Positions 35,081 to 43,617 of a stretch of 64,000 nt of DNA are shown in pieces (position 1 is the stretch's first letter; the number at the start of each line of letters is the position of its first letter). The notes under the pieces are model-generated. The model was given only the letters and a program-made list of their open reading frames with translations, was not told the DNA's origin and searched no databases. The position numbers and the translations under genes were made by a program. This DNA comes from Streptomyces violascens (lineage in GTDB: Bacteria; Actinomycetota; Actinomycetes; Streptomycetales; Streptomycetaceae), in assembly GCF_014649955.1 (NCBI RefSeq), contig NZ_BMUA01000005.1:124001-188000 (forward strand), in the 5' to 3' direction.

Positions 35081-35206
35081 CCCTTCCCCCGGAGGCGCCC
35101 ACCCGGGTGGGGTTCAGTCATGGGTCGCCGACGGCGTACCACTCCAACGAGGCCGTCGTCACACCGACGCACGTCGTCAGACCGACGCACCGAGGAGACA
35201 CCGGAC

Positions 35207-35812
35207 ATGACCTGGACCAAGCGCCGGCCCGCCACCGCGCGCGCCGCGATCGCCGTGCGGGCCGCCGTCTCAGCCGCCGCCGTCGTCGCGTGCGGACTGT
35301 TGCTCGCGGCCTGCTCGTCCTCGGCCGCCGCCCCCGGCGCCCAGGCGAAGCCCGCGTCCTCCGCGTCCGCTTCCAAGGGCATGGACGCCTACCGCCAGTG
35401 CCTGGCGCAGCACGGGGTCACGATGGCGCCCCGGCCCAGCGGCAGCAGGCGGCCGCGGGGTGCTGGCAGGCCGAGCGGGGGTACGCGCGGCCCCGGAGGG
35501 TTCGGTGGCTTCGGGGGCGGGGCCTCCGCGGATCCCGCCCAGCGGCAGGCGGCGCAGGCCTGCGCGAGTCAGCGCCCGCAGTTCAACGGGCGGGGTGGCG
35601 GCGGGGCCGAAAGCACCGCGATGAAGGCGTTCACCGGCTGCCTCAAGGACCACGGGGTGGTGCTGCCCTCCGCGTCTCCGGGCGCCGGGGGTGGCGTGCG
35701 GGGCCTCAACACCTCGGACCCCAAGTCCGCGCAGGCCTTCGCGGTCTGCAAGGCCCTGCTGCCCCAGCGGCACTCGGGTGCCCCGGCCCCGTCCGCGAGC
35801 CCGACCGCCTGA
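35207..35812 (+). CDS. Small lipoprotein with duplicated cysteine motif
   Basis: This 201-residue protein has a signal ending in LLLAAC (lipobox). The mature part holds two similar halves separated by Gly/Pro/Ser-rich linkers. The first has YRQCLAQHGV and later QACASQRPQF; the second has FTGCLKDHGV and later AVCKALLPQR. Each half thus carries a CLxxHGV motif and a second Cys, which suggests two disulphide-linked or ligand-binding modules. ATG 35207 has GAGGAG 9 bp upstream. It is divergent from the MacB-like exporter operon and probably under the same regulator. Function unknown; an extracellular partner or sensor for the exporter is a guess. Confidence 0.8.
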   Translation: MTWTKRRPATARAAIAVRAAVSAAAVVACGLLLAACSSSAAAPGAQAKPASSASASKGMDAYRQCLAQHGVTMAPRPSGSRRPRGAGRPSGGTRGPGGFGGFGGGASADPAQRQAAQACASQRPQFNGRGGGGAESTAMKAFTGCLKDHGVVLPSASPGAGGGVRGLNTSDPKSAQAFAVCKALLPQRHSGAPAPSASPTA

Positions 35813-35841
35813 CTTTGCCTTCAGGCGTGAACGGTGTCTGG

Positions 35842-35867
35842 GGGCGGAGCCCCAGGGGGCTCCGCCC
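35842..35867. terminator. Hairpin between convergent genes
   Basis: GGGCGGAGCCCC (35842-35853) and GGGGCTCCGCCC (35856-35867) are complementary over 12 bp. The hairpin lies between the cysteine-repeat lipoprotein and the phospholipase genes and is followed by a G-run. It is probably bidirectional. Confidence 0.7.
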
Positions 35868-35879
35868 GGCGGGGGGGGG

Positions 35880-37307
35880 CTACACGTGCGGACGGTGGCC
35901 CGGCTCCTGCTTGGGGAAGTGCTGGGTCGCCCCGGGCAGCGTCGGCTTCGGCAGCGTGGCCACCTCGCGCTTGGCCTCCTCCAGCTGCTTCGCTGTGTCG
36001 TCCGGCAGCTTGGGCGGCCGGGGCGAGGTGCTGCTGAACCGGAAGGCGGAGGTCAGATCGCCGAAGGTGCGACGACGCCACTGGCTGATGTTCGGCTCCT
36101 CGACCCCTGTGAAGTGCTCCAGGAACCGCAGCGCCGAGGTGTGGTCGAAGGCCTCGCTCGCCACCCAACCACCCACGGTCCAGGGCGAGATGATGATGGC
36201 GGGCACCCGGAAGCCCCCGCCGATCGGCAGACCGCCGATGAACTCGTCGGCGGTGCCCGCCTTCGGGGTCGGCGGTGCCACGTGGTCGAACAGGCCGTCG
36301 TTCTCGTCGTAGTTGAGGATGAAGGCGGTCTTCGCCCACACCTTCGGGTTGGACGCGATGGCCTCGATCTTCTGCGCCACGAAGTCGGCCCCCGCAGCCG
36401 GCAGGTAGTCGGGGTGCTCGGACTGGTGGCTCGTCGGCATGATCCAGGAGACCGCCGGGAGCCGGTCGCCCCGGGCGTCGTCCTCGAAGGTGCCCTCGGG
36501 CTGCGGGCGCACTCCGCGCTCGTACAGCGGAGACCCCGGCTTGGCGTTGCGGAAGGCCTGGAACTGCTCAAGGACGTTGCAGCCGTAGTCGTCGTCCTGC
36601 TGGTAGACCTTCCAGCTGACCCCGGCCGCCTGGAGCCGCTCGGCGTACGTCGTCCAGCGGTACGGCGTGGGCGCGGAGTTGCTGATCACCGGGCCGCCCT
36701 TGGTGCCGCCCGGGTCGATGCTGGCCGTCATCCAGTACAGGCGGTTCGGCCAGGTCGGGCCGAAGACGGAGCAGAAGTAGTTGTCGCAGATGGTGAAGGT
36801 CTCCGCGAGCGCGAACTGGAACGGGATGTCCTCGCGCGTGTAATAGCCCATCACATAGGGCCCGTTGACGCCGTCCGCCTTGCGGTGCGCGGGCAGCCAC
36901 CGGTCCATCCTGCCGCCGTTCCAGGCCTGGTGCTGCACGGCCCAGGCATGGCTCGTGGACGGGATGGCCTGCGCGCTGGTGCTGTGGGTGTCCAGGTGGA
37001 ACGGAAGCAGGTAGCCCCGCGGGTTCACGGAGTCGGGCTGGTAGAACACCGAACGCCCGTTGGGGAGCTTCAGGGCGCGGGGATCGCTGAACCCGCGCAC
37101 GCCCGAGAGAGTGCCGAAGTAGTGGTCGAACGACCGGTTCTCCTGCATCAGCATGACGACGTGCTCGACGTCGCGGAGCGAGCCGTTGCGTGGCGGTCCG
37201 GCGGCGACGGCCTTCTGCACGCTGGGCGGCAGCAGGGACAGCGCCGCGGCGCCGCCGATGGCTCCGGCCGCCGATCCCAGCAGTCTGCGTCGTGTCAACT
37301 CGGCCAT
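35880..37307 (-). CDS. Exported phospholipase C-like phosphoesterase (short form)
   Basis: This 475-residue protein has a Tat signal (TRRRLLGSAAGAIGG, ending AVAAG). The catalytic phosphoesterase domain begins HVVMLMQENRSFDHYFGTLSG, which carries the metal/nucleophile region of the PLC and acid-phosphatase superfamily. VSWIMPTSHQSEHPD, FILNYDENDGLFDHV and GFRVPAIIISPW follow. Classical secreted PlcN/PlcH enzymes are about 700 residues with two C-terminal DUF756 domains; these are absent here. Substrates may be phospholipids or other phosphate esters. It stands alone, convergent to the cysteine-repeat lipoprotein. Confidence 0.88.
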   Translation of the reverse strand: MAELTRRRLLGSAAGAIGGAAALSLLPPSVQKAVAAGPPRNGSLRDVEHVVMLMQENRSFDHYFGTLSGVRGFSDPRALKLPNGRSVFYQPDSVNPRGYLLPFHLDTHSTSAQAIPSTSHAWAVQHQAWNGGRMDRWLPAHRKADGVNGPYVMGYYTREDIPFQFALAETFTICDNYFCSVFGPTWPNRLYWMTASIDPGGTKGGPVISNSAPTPYRWTTYAERLQAAGVSWKVYQQDDDYGCNVLEQFQAFRNAKPGSPLYERGVRPQPEGTFEDDARGDRLPAVSWIMPTSHQSEHPDYLPAAGADFVAQKIEAIASNPKVWAKTAFILNYDENDGLFDHVAPPTPKAGTADEFIGGLPIGGGFRVPAIIISPWTVGGWVASEAFDHTSALRFLEHFTGVEEPNISQWRRRTFGDLTSAFRFSSTSPRPPKLPDDTAKQLEEAKREVATLPKPTLPGATQHFPKQEPGHRPHV

Positions 37308-37532
37308 GAACGCCCCTTCCAGAGCTGTCGGTTGATACCGGTGACGTGGACCTGCCAGTCAGTCTGCCGCTGTTGGGTGTGGGGCGGTGGTGGGAACCGA
37401 TGAACACGCGCCCAACGAAGAGCAAGGGCTTGCCAAAGCGCGGGCCGGAGCATCACCCGGCCCGGGCGGCGACCCCTCCCGCAGGGGTGCGCCATGCATG
37501 GAAGTCCCTTAATCTCGACGGATCCAATAAAT

Positions 37533-37547
37533 CTGATGAGTCGTCAG
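37533..37547. promoter_or_regulatory. Near-palindrome before the crotonase gene
   Basis: CTGATGA-G-TCGTCAG is an inverted repeat with one mismatch, 24 bp before the crotonase start. It resembles TetR-type operators found before acyl-CoA genes in actinobacteria; assignment by inference. Confidence 0.45.
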
Positions 37548-37570
37548 TATGATAAGGAACGGGAGGGGTG

Positions 37571-38407
37571 ATGATCGACATCCTGGACCGGCGGGTCGCC
37601 GAGGGCGAGGAACGGATCCGGCTCGACGTCACCGGCTCCGGCATCGCCGTCCTCACCCTGTGCCGGCCGGACAAGCTCAACGGGTGGAGCTGGGAGTCGA
37701 GCCGCCAACTGGGACTGCTCGCCGACCGCATCCGCTTCGACGAGTCGGTCAGGGTCGTGCTGCTGCGGGCCGAGGGCCGCGCCTTCTGCGCCGGCATCGA
37801 CGTCACCGCCCCCGGCGGCGCCATCACCGGACGCTCCCCGGCCGAACGCACCCACCGCTACTACGAGGGCATCCGCTGGGTCCACGAGCGCTTCGCCGCC
37901 TTCGCGGGGCTGCCGCAGCCCGTGATCGCCGCCGTCCAGGGCTACTGCCTCGGCTTCGGCTTCGAGCTGGCTCTGATGGCCGACATCCGGATCGCCTCCG
38001 ACGACGCCGTCTTCGCGCTGCCGGAGACCGGCATCGGCGTGGCCGTCGACGCCGGGGGCGATCTGCGCACAGCGCGCGACGCGGGCGCCGGCTGGGCCAA
38101 ACTGCTCGCGCTCACCGGCCGCCGCATCGACGCTCCCACCGCCGAACGCAACGGGCTCGTACAACTGGTCGTCTCCAACGGAGAGTTGGACGCGACTGCC
38201 ATGGAGCTGGCCGCCGAGATCGCGGCCAACGCACCCCTGGCCGTCCGGTCCGTCAAGCGCAACATCGACGCCTTCGCCGACGCGGGGCTCGCCGCGGCCC
38301 TCGACCGTACGGCCCTGGCCGCCGCCCTCACCCTCACCTCCGAGGACGCCCGCGAGGGCTACGCCGCCAAGGCCGACCGGCGCCCGCCCGCCTTCGAGGG
38401 GAAGTGA
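37571..38407 (+). CDS. Enoyl-CoA hydratase/isomerase family protein
   Basis: This 278-residue crotonase has the oxyanion-hole segments AEGRAFCAGIDV and AAVQGYCLGFGFELALMADI. Both catalytic glutamates of true hydratases are kept, Glu132 (FEL) and Glu152 (LPE), exactly 20 residues apart as in rat enoyl-CoA hydratase. Hydration of a 2-enoyl-CoA is therefore likely. The ATG at 37571 is preceded by GGGAGG. It is convergent with the SDR gene and forms part of an acyl-CoA-related neighbourhood that continues at 41471-44720. The acyl chain is unknown. Confidence 0.9.
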   Translation: MIDILDRRVAEGEERIRLDVTGSGIAVLTLCRPDKLNGWSWESSRQLGLLADRIRFDESVRVVLLRAEGRAFCAGIDVTAPGGAITGRSPAERTHRYYEGIRWVHERFAAFAGLPQPVIAAVQGYCLGFGFELALMADIRIASDDAVFALPETGIGVAVDAGGDLRTARDAGAGWAKLLALTGRRIDAPTAERNGLVQLVVSNGELDATAMELAAEIAANAPLAVRSVKRNIDAFADAGLAAALDRTALAAALTLTSEDAREGYAAKADRRPPAFEGK

Positions 38408-38425
38408 ACCGCGCCATGGGGTGCC

Positions 38426-39343
38426 CTACTCCCCGAACGGTCCGCGCCCCAGTTGTTCCCGCACGCTGCTCACCGGCGGCGTCACCAGCGCCCGCCGCTG
38501 CCAGTTCGCCCCGTCCACCACCAGCGTGTGACCGCTGATGAAACGGGCGTACGGGGAGGCGAGGAAGGTGGCCGCCCAGCCGAGCTCGCGCGGCAGCCCC
38601 ACGCGCAACGCGGGCTGGCGCAGGGCCAGTTCGCCGTCGTCGGCGGCCCGGTCGAGGCCGGCCCGGATCGCCTCCGGCAGATCCGGGTGCGGCATCAGGC
38701 CGGGCACCAGACCGTTGACCTGGATGCCGTACGGGCCCCACTCCACGGCCAGCGTCTCCACGAGATTGCGCACGCCCGCCTTCGCCGCCGCCGAATGGGC
38801 GTGACCCGGGCCGCCCGTCCAGGCGTACGAGGCGCCGATGCTGATCACCGAGCCGGGGGTGCCGGCCGCGAGGTGGCGGCGGGCGAACTCGCGGGTCATG
38901 AACCACGTTCCGGTCAAGGTGATGTCCAGGACCGCCCGCCAGGCGTTGGGCGACAAGTCCTCCGCAGGAGAAGGGAAGTTGGCGGCGGCGTTGTTCACCA
39001 GGACGTCCGGGACGCCGAGCGTCGCCTCGGCCGCGTCGAAGACCTCGGCGATCCGTTCAGGCTCCCTGATGTCGCACACCGCGGCCGCCACCCGCCCGCC
39101 GAGCCCGGCCAGCTCCTGCTCGGCGGCTTTCAGCCGGTCCGCCGAGCGGCCCACGATCATGAGATCGGCGCCGAGCCGAGCGAACTCGGCGGCCATGGCC
39201 TTGCCGAGCCCCGAGCCGCCCCCGGTCACCAGGACCACACTGCCCTCGTACGTCCCCGGCGGCAGCGCGCACGCGCCGAGCGGGGGAGGCGCGGGCAGCC
39301 CGGGGTGCGCGGGACGTGGGGGCCGTGCGGCGTCGTCCGTCAT
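38426..39343 (-). CDS. Short-chain dehydrogenase, 2,4-dienoyl-CoA reductase-like
   Basis: This 305-residue protein has a Pro-rich N-terminal extension of about 30 residues, nucleotide motif VTGGGSGLG (39-47), NNAAANF after the fourth strand and VNGLVPGL in the C-terminal half. The usual Tyr-x3-Lys pair reads Ser184-x3-Lys188 (HSAAAKAG), as in dienoyl-CoA reductases, where another residue donates the proton. This supports reduction of 2,4-dienoyl-CoA or a related acyl-CoA with NADPH. It is convergent with the crotonase gene (18 bp between stops), fitting a shared acyl-CoA function. Confidence 0.85.
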   Translation of the reverse strand: MTDDAARPPRPAHPGLPAPPPLGACALPPGTYEGSVVLVTGGGSGLGKAMAAEFARLGADLMIVGRSADRLKAAEQELAGLGGRVAAAVCDIREPERIAEVFDAAEATLGVPDVLVNNAAANFPSPAEDLSPNAWRAVLDITLTGTWFMTREFARRHLAAGTPGSVISIGASYAWTGGPGHAHSAAAKAGVRNLVETLAVEWGPYGIQVNGLVPGLMPHPDLPEAIRAGLDRAADDGELALRQPALRVGLPRELGWAATFLASPYARFISGHTLVVDGANWQRRALVTPPVSSVREQLGRGPFGE

Positions 39344-39401
39344 GGCGCATCCCTACCGGCTGCCGCGCCAAACCGCCATGGCCGTGCGGAGATTCGGACC
39401 T

Positions 39402-41222
39402 TCAGGAGACGAGGACCTCCAGCCAGGGGCTCATCAGGACGCCCTGGGCGCCGTTCGGCTGGTTCTTGAGATTGCCCAGCGCCTGCTCCTGGTCCTGGGT
39501 GCCGGACGGCCAGAAGGTGTAGCCGCCCTCCTGCGGGATCAGCGCCCAGTACTGATAGTGCGTCAGGGTGAGGTAGACCCGCTTCTGGATGTAGTCCAGG
39601 ACCACCTTCACGTCGTGCACGCCCCGGCTTCCCGCTCCGGTGTACTCGGCGAAGCCGCGCGGAGCGGTGGCCGCGTTCTGCACCGACGAGCCGGCACCCG
39701 ACTGCGAGGCCGTGGCGTAGTGGTTGTGCAGGGCCGTGGCATGAGCGGGGATCTCGTCGGCGTCGTAGCCGTTGGCCGGGAGCTTGCCGCTGTCGTCCTG
39801 GTGCCAGCTGCGCAGCGTGCCCGGGGCGGAGGGGCTCTTGTCCTTGCGCCGCTGCTGTTCGGGGGTGCGTTCGTCGACGACCACTGCAGAGCCGGGGTCC
39901 GCCTCCAGCTGGTAGCGCACATCGAAGATCAGGTTCAGCAGCGGGCGGGGCAGCAGGTTCTGGGCCTGCTGCCAGTCGAGGCGCTTGAGCGCCCGTTCGC
40001 CGTGGTTCCGCGGGCGCGGGTCGTCGGCGACCGGGGCCGCGTGGGGCCCGAGCTCCGCGGCCACCTGACGGTGCATGGTCTCCTCGTCGGGCCAGCGCGG
40101 TTCCTCCAGCTGGTCCGCGGTCTTCCGCGAATGCGCGTACTGGTACGCCTTGTCGCCCTCCTGGCTGTACCGGGTCATCGAGTTCGGCACCGTACCCACA
40201 CCGGGGCCGGGGACGTGCCGCGTTCCCTCGACGGTGGAGGTGTAGTCGTCGAGGTACGCCTCCTCACCTTGCAGGACGGTGTTCACGTCGGTCACCAGGG
40301 CGTCCATCGCGGCGCGCACCGCCGCGGGATCGGCGGTGGCGCTCTTCAGGCTGTCCACCAGGGCCTTCAGAGCGGTCGCGATCGGGCTGCCCTTGCCCTG
40401 TACCTTCGCGGCGCGCACGGCGTCGTCCCGGACCGCGAAGAAGAAGTACTGCTTGAGCTGAGGCAGCGTCAGGGCATCTACACCGCGCCCTCGTTCGTAC
40501 ATTTCCGGGGTGATCCTGATGATCCGCTGCACCGCCGCCGTCTGCGGGGTCCCGGCCTGCGCAGCCGATCCGGCGGCAGCCGCACCGTCCTGCGCGTGCT
40601 CCTGTCCGGCCCGCTGCACCGGCGGGCCGGACATCGCCCGCGTCGCGTTGGCTTCGGCTTCCTTCTCGAAGCGGTCGGACGGGTCGGAGACCTTGAGGCC
40701 GGAGCCGTTGTCGGTGCCGGCGACCGGGCCTTGCCTCTGCTGGATGACGTGGGTCAGCTCGTGGGCCAGGGTGTGCTTGTCGGCTCCGCCGTCGCCGATG
40801 ACGACGTGGCTGCCGGAGGTGTAGGCGCGGGCGCCGACCTCCGCCGCCGAGGCCTTGGCGGCGCTGTCGTTGTGGATGCGCACGTCCGAGAAGTCCGCGC
40901 CGAGCCGGGACTCCATGTCCGTACGGGTCGCGTCATCGAGCGGCTTGCCGCCGGAGCGCAGCACGTCATGGACCGCTGACCGCTGCACCTCCGGCTCCTC
41001 GGTCTGCTGATGGCCGCACCCGGCGCCGTGCTGGTGCTGCTCCTGCACGCTGTCGAGTCCAGCCTGGCGCAGCATCTGCACGACGGCCTTGTTGCCGGCA
41101 CCGCGCTGGAGGGCGAGCAGCTTCTGGAGCGGTGTGCCACTCTCTGCCGAGGGCCTGCGGGCGGAGGGGCGGCCGGCTTCGGACTCGGTGGTCCTGACGT
41201 GGTCGTGGTCGTGGTCGTGCAA
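39402..41222 (-). CDS. DUF4157 protein, putative effector linked to contractile injection systems
   Basis: This protein of about 606 residues starts from a TTG at 41222 that has AGAGG upstream; the open frame continues to 41381 without a good start. The N-terminus is MHDHDHDH, then the recurring LLALQRGAGNKAVVQML element. The DUF4157 domain (about 85-162) follows with RIHNDSAAKASAAEVGARAY and the zinc-peptidase-like HELTH (154-158). The remaining ~440 residues are of unknown type and may be the toxic or enzymatic part. DUF4157 proteins are known as cargo or toxins associated with extracellular contractile injection systems. No sheath, tube or baseplate genes are seen in this window, so it would be an orphan. 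Confidence 0.75.
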   Translation of the reverse strand: MHDHDHDHVRTTESEAGRPSARRPSAESGTPLQKLLALQRGAGNKAVVQMLRQAGLDSVQEQHQHGAGCGHQQTEEPEVQRSAVHDVLRSGGKPLDDATRTDMESRLGADFSDVRIHNDSAAKASAAEVGARAYTSGSHVVIGDGGADKHTLAHELTHVIQQRQGPVAGTDNGSGLKVSDPSDRFEKEAEANATRAMSGPPVQRAGQEHAQDGAAAAGSAAQAGTPQTAAVQRIIRITPEMYERGRGVDALTLPQLKQYFFFAVRDDAVRAAKVQGKGSPIATALKALVDSLKSATADPAAVRAAMDALVTDVNTVLQGEEAYLDDYTSTVEGTRHVPGPGVGTVPNSMTRYSQEGDKAYQYAHSRKTADQLEEPRWPDEETMHRQVAAELGPHAAPVADDPRPRNHGERALKRLDWQQAQNLLPRPLLNLIFDVRYQLEADPGSAVVVDERTPEQQRRKDKSPSAPGTLRSWHQDDSGKLPANGYDADEIPAHATALHNHYATASQSGAGSSVQNAATAPRGFAEYTGAGSRGVHDVKVVLDYIQKRVYLTLTHYQYWALIPQEGGYTFWPSGTQDQEQALGNLKNQPNGAQGVLMSPWLEVLVS

Positions 41223-41386
41223 GAGGGCCTCTTCCCGAGTGGAACGCGATCTGTTCCTGCTTAGCCGGTGAGCGGCGGCCGGGGCCAGGGCCCCGAGGGC
41301 AGAAAAGACCTGGCTGAACGGGCAGAGCCGGTGACAGGGGGATACCACCGGAGGGGCCTGATCCGCCGGGCTGTTTCCCATCAGGC

Positions 41387-41398
41387 AAGCAACCGCTT
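41387..41398. promoter_or_regulatory. AAGC-AACC-GCTT palindrome in the divergent promoter
   Basis: AAGCAACCGCTT is a short inverted repeat within a context reading ACTAAGCGGTTGCTT on the minus strand. It resembles TetR-type operators before actinobacterial acyl-CoA operons. It lies 73 bp before the quinone oxidoreductase start. Confidence 0.45.
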
Positions 41399-41470
41399 AG
41401 TATGCCCGCGAGCAGTGGAACGTACTCAGCGGTACGCAGCCGTATCGCGCCCAGCGTGTGGAGGCCCCGA

Positions 41471-42439
41471 ATGCAGGCATGGCGAGTGCACGAGAACGGC
41501 GAGCCGGGCGAGGTGATGCGGCTCGAAGAGGTGGACCGGCCCGTGCCGGGCACGGGCCAGGTGCTGCTGAGGGTGCGCGCCGCGAACATCAACTTCCCTG
41601 ACGCGCTGCTCTGCCGGGGCCAGTACCAGATCCGTCCGCCGCTGCCGTTCACGCCGGGCGTGGAGATCTGCGGCGAGACCGAGGACGGCCGCCGGGTGAT
41701 CGCCAACCCGGCGCTGCCGTACGGCGGGCTCGCCGAGTACGTCGTCGCCGACGAGGCGGCCCTGCTCCCCGCGCCCGAGGCCCTGGACGATGCCGAGGCC
41801 GCGGCCCTGCACATCGGTTACCAGACCGGCGTGTTCGGACTGCACCGCCGGGCCCACCTCCAGGAGGGCGAGACGCTGCTCGTGCACGCCGCCGCCGGGG
41901 GAGTGGGCAGCGCGGCCGTGCAGCTCGGCAAGGCCGCGGGTGCGCGCGTCATCGGTGTCGTGGGAGGATCGGAAAAGGCCGCCGTGGCACGGGAGTTGGG
42001 CTGCGACCTCGTCATCGACCGGCGTGCCGACGACATCGTGGCCGCCGTCAAGGAGGCCACCGGCGGGCGCGGCGCCGATGTCATCTTCGACCCGGTCGGC
42101 GGTGACGCGTACGCCAAGTCGGCCAAGTGCGTGGCCTTCGAGGGCCGGATCGTGATCGTCGGCTTCGCGAGCGGATCCGTTCCCGCGCCCGCGCTCAACC
42201 ACGCGCTGGTGAAGAACTACTCGATCGTCGGGCTCCACTGGGGCCTGTACGCGCAGAAGGACCCGGCCTCGATCGCGCGCTGCCACGAGCAGCTGACCGA
42301 GCTCGCCGCCCAGGGCGCGATCAAACCGCTGATCAGCGAGCGGGTCCCGCTGAAGGATGCCGCGGCCGCCGTGCAGCGCGTCGCCGACGGTACGACCACC
42401 GGCCGTGTGGTCGTCGTCCCGGACGGAGCCGCCCGATGA
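41471..42439 (+). CDS. Zinc-independent quinone oxidoreductase (MDR family)
   Basis: This 322-residue medium-chain dehydrogenase lacks zinc ligands. It shows NINFPDALLCRGQYQIRPPLPFTPG at the N-terminus, the quinone-oxidoreductase signature LLVHAAAGGVGSAAVQLGKA and EATGGRGADVIFDPVGG. Members reduce quinones, enones or enoyl-CoAs with NADPH. ATG 41471 has GAGG 6 bp upstream. Its TGA overlaps the ATG of the first acyl-CoA dehydrogenase, so the three genes form one coupled operon. Confidence 0.9.
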   Translation: MQAWRVHENGEPGEVMRLEEVDRPVPGTGQVLLRVRAANINFPDALLCRGQYQIRPPLPFTPGVEICGETEDGRRVIANPALPYGGLAEYVVADEAALLPAPEALDDAEAAALHIGYQTGVFGLHRRAHLQEGETLLVHAAAGGVGSAAVQLGKAAGARVIGVVGGSEKAAVARELGCDLVIDRRADDIVAAVKEATGGRGADVIFDPVGGDAYAKSAKCVAFEGRIVIVGFASGSVPAPALNHALVKNYSIVGLHWGLYAQKDPASIARCHEQLTELAAQGAIKPLISERVPLKDAAAAVQRVADGTTTGRVVVVPDGAAR

Positions 42440-43617
42440 CCGATGCCGCCGAACTCCGTTCCCGTACCCGCGAGTTGCTCGCCGCGTATCCGCCGGCCAC
42501 CACCGAACCCCTCGACTTCCTCAAGGCCCGCTTCGACGCCGGGCTCGCCTGGGTGCACTACCCGGTCGGCCTCGGCGGCCTCGACGTGCCGCGTTCGCTC
42601 CAGGCCGTCGTCGACGCCGAGCTCGCCGCCGCCGGGGCGCCCGACAACGACCCCCGCCGGATCGGCATCGGCCTCGGCATGGCCGCGCCGACCGTCCTCA
42701 AGTACGGCACCGAGGAGCAGAAGCGGCGCTTCCTGCGCCCGCTGTGGGTGGGCGAAGAGGTCTGGTGCCAGCTGTTCAGCGAGCCCGGCGCGGGCTCCGA
42801 CCTCGCCGCGCTCGGCACCCGTGCCGTACGCGACGGAGACGACTGGGTGGTCGACGGGCAGAAGGTGTGGACGTCCAGCGCGCACCTTGCCCGCTGGGCC
42901 ATCCTCATCGCCCGCACCGACCCCGGCCTGCCCAAGCACCAGGGCATCAGCTACTTCATCTGCGACATGACCGACCCCGGTGTCGAGGTGCGGCCGCTGC
43001 GTCAGATCACCGGTGAGGCCGAGTTCAACGAGGTGTTCCTCACCGGCGTGCGCATCCCCGACGCCCACCGGCTCGGCGAGATCGGCGAGGGCTGGAAGGT
43101 CGCCCAGACCACCCTCATGAACGAGCGGGTCTCCATCGGCGGCATGCGCATCCCCCGCGAGGGCGGCATGATCGGCCCCGTCGCCCGCGCCTGGCGCGAC
43201 CGGCCCGAGCTGCGCACCCACGATCTTCACCAGCGCCTGCTCACCCTGTGGGTGGAGGCCGAGGTCGCCCGGCTCACCGGCGAGCGGCTGCGCCAGCAGC
43301 TCGTCGCGGGCCAGCCCGGGCCCGAGGGCTCGGGCATGAAGCTCGCGTTCGCCCGCCTCAACCAGGAGATCAGCGGCCTGGAGGTCGAACTCCTGGGCCA
43401 GGACGGCCTGTTGTACTCGGACTGGACCATGCGCCGGCCCGAACTCGTCGACTTCACCGGCCGCGATGCCGGATACCGCTACCTCCGCTCGAAGGGCAAC
43501 TCCATCGAGGGCGGCACGAGCGAAGTACTCCTGAACATCGTCGCCGAACGCGTCCTCGGCCTGCCCGCCGAGCCGCGCAACGACAAGGACGTCGCCTGGA
43601 AGGACCTCGCCCGATGA
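42436..43617 (+). CDS. Acyl-CoA dehydrogenase, subunit 1 of a probable heteromeric pair
   Basis: This 393-residue protein has FAD-binding stretches LFSEPGAGSDLAALGT and DGQKVWTSSAHLARWAILIART. The C-terminal part GNSIEGGTSEVLLNIVAERVLGLP is typical of the FadE26/FadE28-like subunits of alpha2beta2 acyl-CoA dehydrogenases. In the steroid-degrading homologues two different subunits share the FAD site. It overlaps both neighbours by ATGA and is directly followed by a second, divergent dehydrogenase gene. Substrate probably a branched, cyclic or side-chain acyl-CoA (inference). Confidence 0.9.
   Translation: MTDAAELRSRTRELLAAYPPATTEPLDFLKARFDAGLAWVHYPVGLGGLDVPRSLQAVVDAELAAAGAPDNDPRRIGIGLGMAAPTVLKYGTEEQKRRFLRPLWVGEEVWCQLFSEPGAGSDLAALGTRAVRDGDDWVVDGQKVWTSSAHLARWAILIARTDPGLPKHQGISYFICDMTDPGVEVRPLRQITGEAEFNEVFLTGVRIPDAHRLGEIGEGWKVAQTTLMNERVSIGGMRIPREGGMIGPVARAWRDRPELRTHDLHQRLLTLWVEAEVARLTGERLRQQLVAGQPGPEGSGMKLAFARLNQEISGLEVELLGQDGLLYSDWTMRRPELVDFTGRDAGYRYLRSKGNSIEGGTSEVLLNIVAERVLGLPAEPRNDKDVAWKDLAR

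Noticed and set aside
38838..40979. 713-residue plus-strand frame opposite the SDR and DUF4157 genes
   Set aside because: It spans two genes and their gap and has no recognisable domain, start context or signal.
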